A model generated the notes under the pieces. That model did no database searches. It was not told the DNA's origin and saw only the letters and a program-made list of their open reading frames with translations. From CAUPWF01 sp036656615 (GTDB lineage: Bacteria > Bacillota > Clostridia > Lachnospirales > Lachnospiraceae): a stretch of 64,000 nucleotides of DNA. The position numbers and the translations under genes are program-made. Numbering within the stretch: position 1 is the first letter of the stretch; each line of letters opens with the position of its first letter. The stretch covers positions 1 to 64,000 of the forward strand of contig JAVXHY010000005.1 of assembly GCA_036656615.1 (NCBI GenBank). Reading direction: 5' to 3'. This document shows positions 60,461 to 64,000 of the stretch, piece by piece.

Positions 60461-61345
60461 ATGATGAAGAACATAATTCGAATTGGCAGTCGAGATAGTC
60501 AGCTGGCAGTCATACAAGCAGAGATTGTCAGGAACACGATAAAACGTGTTCATCCAGAACTAAAAATTGAGATTGTTACAATGAAAACAACTGGTGATCT
60601 TATTTTAGATCGAAATTTGGATCAAATAGGTGGAAAAGGGTTATTTGTAAAAGAATTAGATCAGGCACTTATGGATGGACGTATTGATATATCCGTTCAT
60701 AGCTTAAAGGATATGCCCATGGAAATCTCGGAAGAATTGCCCATATTGGCTTATACGAAACGAGATGATCCAAGAGATATATTACTGTACAAGCCAGGAA
60801 CAGAGAGTATTCCAGCCAGAGGGGTGATTGGAACCTCTAGTAACAGAAGGACCTTGCAATTGCAGAAGATTTTCCCATCTTGTACATTTCCGGGAATTCG
60901 TGGAAACATTCAAACCAGATTAAAGAAACTAGAGGAGGAACCTTATGATGGAATTGTTCTTGCAGCTGCCGGTATTCGAAGACTGGGTATGCATAGCCAT
61001 AGCAGCCGGATATTCAAAGTTACAGAAATACTGCCATCAGCAGGTCAGGGGATTCTAGCAGTGCAAGGTCGAAGAGAAGAAGATGATTCCTATCTGCAAT
61101 GCGTGATGCATCCAGAAAGCACCATTGCTGCGAAGGCAGAACGTCGTTTTGTACAAGCCTTAAATGGGGGATGCAGTTCTCCAATTGCTGCATATGCAGA
61201 AGTCTCAGGTCAAGAGATCCGTCTGACGGGCTTGTATTATGATGAGACGGCAAAGCAATCAGTCATAGAGACTATGATTGGAGAAACCAGTCATTGTGAG
61301 CAAATAGGAGAAGCATTGGCAAGGCAATTGAAGCGCCGATTCTAA
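60461..61345 (+). CDS. hemC: Hydroxymethylbilane synthase
   Basis: HemC polymerises four porphobilinogens to hydroxymethylbilane. The 294-residue protein begins IRIGSRDSQLAVIQAEIVRN, with TTGDLILDRNLDQIGGKGLF, DISVHSLKDMPMEISEELPI, GTSSNRRTLQLQ, FPGIRGNIQTRLKKLE and the cofactor Cys in NGGCSSPIAAYAE. Full length. ATG is directly after the cbiC stop with AAGGAAAG upstream, which places uroporphyrinogen supply in the B12 transcript. Confidence 0.95.
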   Translation: MMKNIIRIGSRDSQLAVIQAEIVRNTIKRVHPELKIEIVTMKTTGDLILDRNLDQIGGKGLFVKELDQALMDGRIDISVHSLKDMPMEISEELPILAYTKRDDPRDILLYKPGTESIPARGVIGTSSNRRTLQLQKIFPSCTFPGIRGNIQTRLKKLEEEPYDGIVLAAAGIRRLGMHSHSSRIFKVTEILPSAGQGILAVQGRREEDDSYLQCVMHPESTIAAKAERRFVQALNGGCSSPIAAYAEVSGQEIRLTGLYYDETAKQSVIETMIGETSHCEQIGEALARQLKRRF

Positions 61346-61373
61346 GGAATAGAAATGTCTAAGGAGAATACAG

Positions 61374-62894
61374 ATGGAGCAAGTAGGAAAAGTATGGTTA
61401 GCAGGTGCAGGACCGGGGGATGCAGGACTCTTAACGGTGAAGACGAAGGCATTAATGGAACAGGCAGATGTAGTGATATATGATGCATTGATCAGTACAG
61501 AGATTCTCAGTATGATTCCAGTTAACACGAAGAAAATAAATGTGGGTAAACGTGCAAGTCACCATTTAGTACCCCAAGAAGAAATCAACCAGATAATCTT
61601 GGAAGAAGCATTACTTGGAAACAACGTACTTCGACTTAAGGGAGGAGATCCTTTTATATTTGGCCGTGGTGGAGAAGAATTGGAATTATTAGTACAGGCA
61701 GAGATACCTTTTGAAATTGTACCCGGAATTACTTCTGTGACAGCAGTGCCGGCTTATGCAGGGATACCAATTACACATCGGGATTATACTTCTTCTTTTT
61801 ATGTAGTGACGGGTCATCCAAGAGAAGGAAAAGAATCAACGATTCATTATGAGACCTTAGTTCATATGGATGCGACTTTGATCTTTCTGATGGGAGTATC
61901 ATCTATGAACATCATTTGCGAACAGCTAATAGAAGCAGGAATGGATCCCTTGACTCCGGCAGCAGTGCTGGAAAATGGTACCATGGCCAAGCAACGGAAG
62001 GTAGTTTCTACCGTAGCAAATCTGGTAGTAGATACGGAAAAAGAGAAGATACATACACCTGCAATTATTGTAGTGGGCAAAGTGTGTGGGCTTTCTAAGG
62101 CATTTCAGTGGACACAGAACCGTCCACTGAATGGAAGACAGATACTGCTTACCAGACCCAAGCATTTGGTGTCAGAGCTGGCTATACGATTAAGAAATTT
62201 AGGAGCTCAAGTAATTGAACTGCCATCTATTGTAATAAAGGCACTTCCAAACAAGGCAAACTTTGAGAAAGCAATATCAGATATTCAAGGGTTAAAAGAG
62301 GTCTGGATTGTCTTTACAAGTCCTACCGGTGTAGCAGTTTTTTTTGAAAACTTAATGGATATGAAATGGGACATTAGAAGCCTTTTATCACAGACTAAGA
62401 TTCACATTGGTGTGATTGGTTCAGCAACAGAGAAAGCCTTGAAAAAACACCTGATATTTCCAGATCTTATGCCAGAGAATTATAGTGCAGAACAATTAGG
62501 CAAGGCATTGGCACAAGAAGTAAAACAAAAGGTGCCGGTTTTCATTTTTCGTGCAGAAGAGGGTTCGGTCTTATTGACTCCACCATTGGATGAGCAAGGA
62601 ATTCCCTGGGTGGATGTCCCATTATATCAAACCATTGCCAAAGCAGATGAAACGTTAAAAGAGAGTCTAATGAAGCAATTGATACAGGGCGAAATTGATT
62701 GGGTAACATTTACCAGTGCTTCTACTGTGAGAGGTTTTATGGATACATTTGATGGAATGGATGTATCTTGTATTCATGCTATTTGTATTGGAGAGCAGAC
62801 AGCAAAAGAAGCACAAAAGCATGGAATAAAAGTAACGATTTCAAAAGAAGCAACCATGGACAGTATGATTGGATCTATGTTAGAGCAAGAATAG
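61374..62894 (+). CDS. cobA-hemD: CobA-HemD fusion (uroporphyrinogen-III methyltransferase/synthase)
   Basis: One 506-residue protein both closes uroporphyrinogen III and methylates it to precorrin-2. Residues 1 to about 240 are the methyltransferase (VWLAGAGPGDAGLLTVKTKA; RLKGGDPFIFGRGGEELELL; PGITSVTAVPAYAGIPITHR). From about 250 the HemD synthase follows (RQILLTRPKHLVSELAIRLR; VFTSPTGVAVFFENL; VTFTSASTVRGFMDTFDG). ATG 61,374 follows AAGGAGAATACAG. No precorrin-2 dehydrogenase domain is attached, so oxidation to sirohydrochlorin must come from elsewhere. Confidence 0.93.
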   Translation: MEQVGKVWLAGAGPGDAGLLTVKTKALMEQADVVIYDALISTEILSMIPVNTKKINVGKRASHHLVPQEEINQIILEEALLGNNVLRLKGGDPFIFGRGGEELELLVQAEIPFEIVPGITSVTAVPAYAGIPITHRDYTSSFYVVTGHPREGKESTIHYETLVHMDATLIFLMGVSSMNIICEQLIEAGMDPLTPAAVLENGTMAKQRKVVSTVANLVVDTEKEKIHTPAIIVVGKVCGLSKAFQWTQNRPLNGRQILLTRPKHLVSELAIRLRNLGAQVIELPSIVIKALPNKANFEKAISDIQGLKEVWIVFTSPTGVAVFFENLMDMKWDIRSLLSQTKIHIGVIGSATEKALKKHLIFPDLMPENYSAEQLGKALAQEVKQKVPVFIFRAEEGSVLLTPPLDEQGIPWVDVPLYQTIAKADETLKESLMKQLIQGEIDWVTFTSASTVRGFMDTFDGMDVSCIHAICIGEQTAKEAQKHGIKVTISKEATMDSMIGSMLEQE

Positions 62895-62901
62895 GGAGCA
62901 T

Positions 62902-63825
62902 ATGGGAAAATATATAATAAAAAGAATTTTGATGGGAATAATCACTATTTTTGTATTAATTACAGTGACCTTTTTCCTTACAAGATGGATGCCTGGAAAT
63001 CCGTTTCAAAGTAATGAAATATCCGAAGGGGTTCTACAGGAAATGGAAGAAGAATATGGACTTCATGATCCGGTTTACATCCAATATGTGAATTATATGG
63101 ATCACCTTTTACATGGAGATTTGGGTGTATCTTTTAAAAAGCCAGGAGTTGCGGTAAATGAAGTGATTCGAAGAGGAATGCCGGCAACCTTATCCCTAGG
63201 TTTACTTGCATTGCTTTTGGCACTGGTGATAGGAATTCCTTTCGGTATCGGTCTGGCCATGGCAAAAACCAAAAAGATGGAACATCTATTAAGGCTTGGG
63301 ACTAGTCTAGGTGTAGGAATTCCCAATTTTGTGACGGCGATTATACTACTTTTAATTTTTGGTGTATGGTTAAAATGGCTGCCAATTGCAGGTCTGACTA
63401 GACCCACCCATTATATTTTGCCGGTAATTTCCTTGGCAGTGTATCCGGCTTCTATGATTGCGAGATATATGGAGGCTGCTTTTTTAGATACCATAAACCA
63501 AGATTATATTTTAATGGCAAAAACAAAGAAGCTGCCTAAAAAATATATCATACGGAGACATATTTTGAAAAATGCAATGATTCCAGTAATCAATTGTCTA
63601 GGCCCCATGATTGCCTTTCTATTGACAGGAAGCTTTGTAGTAGAAAGTATCTTTACCATTCCGGGTCTAGGCAGGGAATTTGTAAATTCCATTGCAAATC
63701 GGGATTATACCTTAATTATGGGTCTTGTAATTTTCATGGGAACGATTGTAATTATAGTCCAGTTATTGATAGACATCATTTGTTCCTTTTTGGATCCAAG
63801 AATCCGTTTATCCAATTACGATTAG
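62902..63825 (+). CDS. OppB/NikB-type ABC transporter permease
   Basis: A 307-residue permease of the peptide/nickel family, with an N-terminal membrane helix (IIKRILMGIITIFVLITVTF), the extracellular WMPGNPF region, then five membrane segments. The cytoplasmic coupling motif reads DYILMAKTKKLPKKYIIRRH, and VVESIFTIPGLGREFVNSIA lies near the C-terminus. It begins 7 bp after cobA-hemD, so it is probably in the same transcript. The substrate (peptide, nickel, cobalt or chelate) cannot be read without the binding protein, which is beyond the window. Confidence 0.88.
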   Translation: MGKYIIKRILMGIITIFVLITVTFFLTRWMPGNPFQSNEISEGVLQEMEEEYGLHDPVYIQYVNYMDHLLHGDLGVSFKKPGVAVNEVIRRGMPATLSLGLLALLLALVIGIPFGIGLAMAKTKKMEHLLRLGTSLGVGIPNFVTAIILLLIFGVWLKWLPIAGLTRPTHYILPVISLAVYPASMIARYMEAAFLDTINQDYILMAKTKKLPKKYIIRRHILKNAMIPVINCLGPMIAFLLTGSFVVESIFTIPGLGREFVNSIANRDYTLIMGLVIFMGTIVIIVQLLIDIICSFLDPRIRLSNYD

Positions 63826-63837
63826 AGGAAAAACAAT

Positions 63838-64000
63838 ATGAGAAACTACATATCCAATCATAATCATACCGATATAAAAAGTCAATTTATGAGCAATAGA
63901 ATGGCTTTCTTTGGGGCCCTTCTTTTGGTGATCATGATTGGTATGGCTATGGTTATTCCCCTCATTTCTCCTTATCATTATTCAGAACAAAACGTGAGTA
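63838..64000 (+). CDS. OppC/NikC-type ABC permease, N-terminal part
   Basis: ATG 63,838 follows GAGGAAAAAC, 12 bp after the OppB-like gene. The 54 codons visible encode a hydrophilic lead (with NHNHTD) and the first membrane helix (FFGALLLVIMIGMAMVIPLI) followed by SPYHYSEQNV, as expected for the second permease of the same transporter. The gene runs off the window. Confidence 0.75.
   Translation, partial: MRNYISNHNHTDIKSQFMSNRMAFFGALLLVIMIGMAMVIPLISPYHYSEQNVS

Noticed and set aside
1..64000. tRNA, rRNA or CRISPR arrays
   Set aside because: No cloverleaf-like gap sequence, rRNA core or regularly spaced repeats were seen. All larger gaps are accounted for.

Overview
The window looks like a chromosomal segment of a low-GC, anaerobic Gram-positive bacterium of the class Clostridia, most like Lachnospiraceae. 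The reasons are a Firmicutes-type fab/acc operon with FabK and a FabT-like regulator, a D-alanylation (dlt) operon, a ferredoxin-dependent indolepyruvate oxidoreductase, the oxygen-independent (CbiK/CbiD/CbiG) cobalamin route, strong purine-rich ribosome binding sites, and frequent GTG/TTG starts. No tRNA, rRNA or CRISPR array was recognised.

Layout. (1) 1-3,030 is a graveyard of phage structural genes: a frameshifted Gp20-type scaffold start, the last 38 codons of an IS3-family transposase, a 5'-truncated JAB-like capsid-protein tail, a broken SPP1-gp7/MuF-type gene, and several small ORFs of toxin-immunity character. (2) 3,150-8,735 holds a DUF975 membrane protein, a YbaK-type deacylase, a BceB-like permease without its ATPase, an orphan LytTR response regulator preceded by helically phased repeats, and a GT4 glycosyltransferase. 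(3) 8,757-10,544 (minus) is Xaa-Pro aminopeptidase. (4) 10,629-21,477 is a complete type II fatty-acid operon (fabH-acpP-fabK-fabD-fabG-fabF-accB-fabZ-accC-accDA fusion-second FabK-like enzyme-fabT), with a FabT-type palindrome on the first promoter. (5) iorA-iorB-paaK follow 17 bp after fabT. (6) 25,176-27,777 (minus) carries an ABC lipoprotein and an ECF sigma/anti-sigma/membrane-protein triad. (7) A sirtuin overlaps a PAS-GGDEF protein. (8) dltABCD (minus). (9) A putative manganese exporter. (10) A TrpXYZ-like ABC importer (minus) whose lipoprotein is a close paralogue of the one in (6).

(11) From 38,452 to the window end lies a large cobalamin cluster: cbiG-cbiJ fusion, cobU and cobO; then a transmembrane EAL protein with two periplasmic-binding-type sensor domains and an SGNH hydrolase under their own promoter; then an adenosylcobalamin riboswitch controlling cbiMNQO (cobalt uptake), cbiK, cbiD, cbiL, cbiF, cbiH, cbiET, cbiA, cobS, cobC, cbiB, cobD, cbiP, cbiC, hemC and cobA-hemD. 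An OppB/NikB-type permease and the start of its OppC/NikC partner follow. Together these cover uroporphyrinogen III formation, cobalt insertion, corrin-ring synthesis, amidation, aminopropanol attachment and nucleotide-loop assembly. hemA/hemL/hemB, a recognisable precorrin-2 dehydrogenase and cobT are not in the window.

Genes are named from motif and family recognition by eye; no database search was run. Promoters and operators were called by eye from consensus matches. Small phage-region ORFs and operator assignments are the least certain parts.
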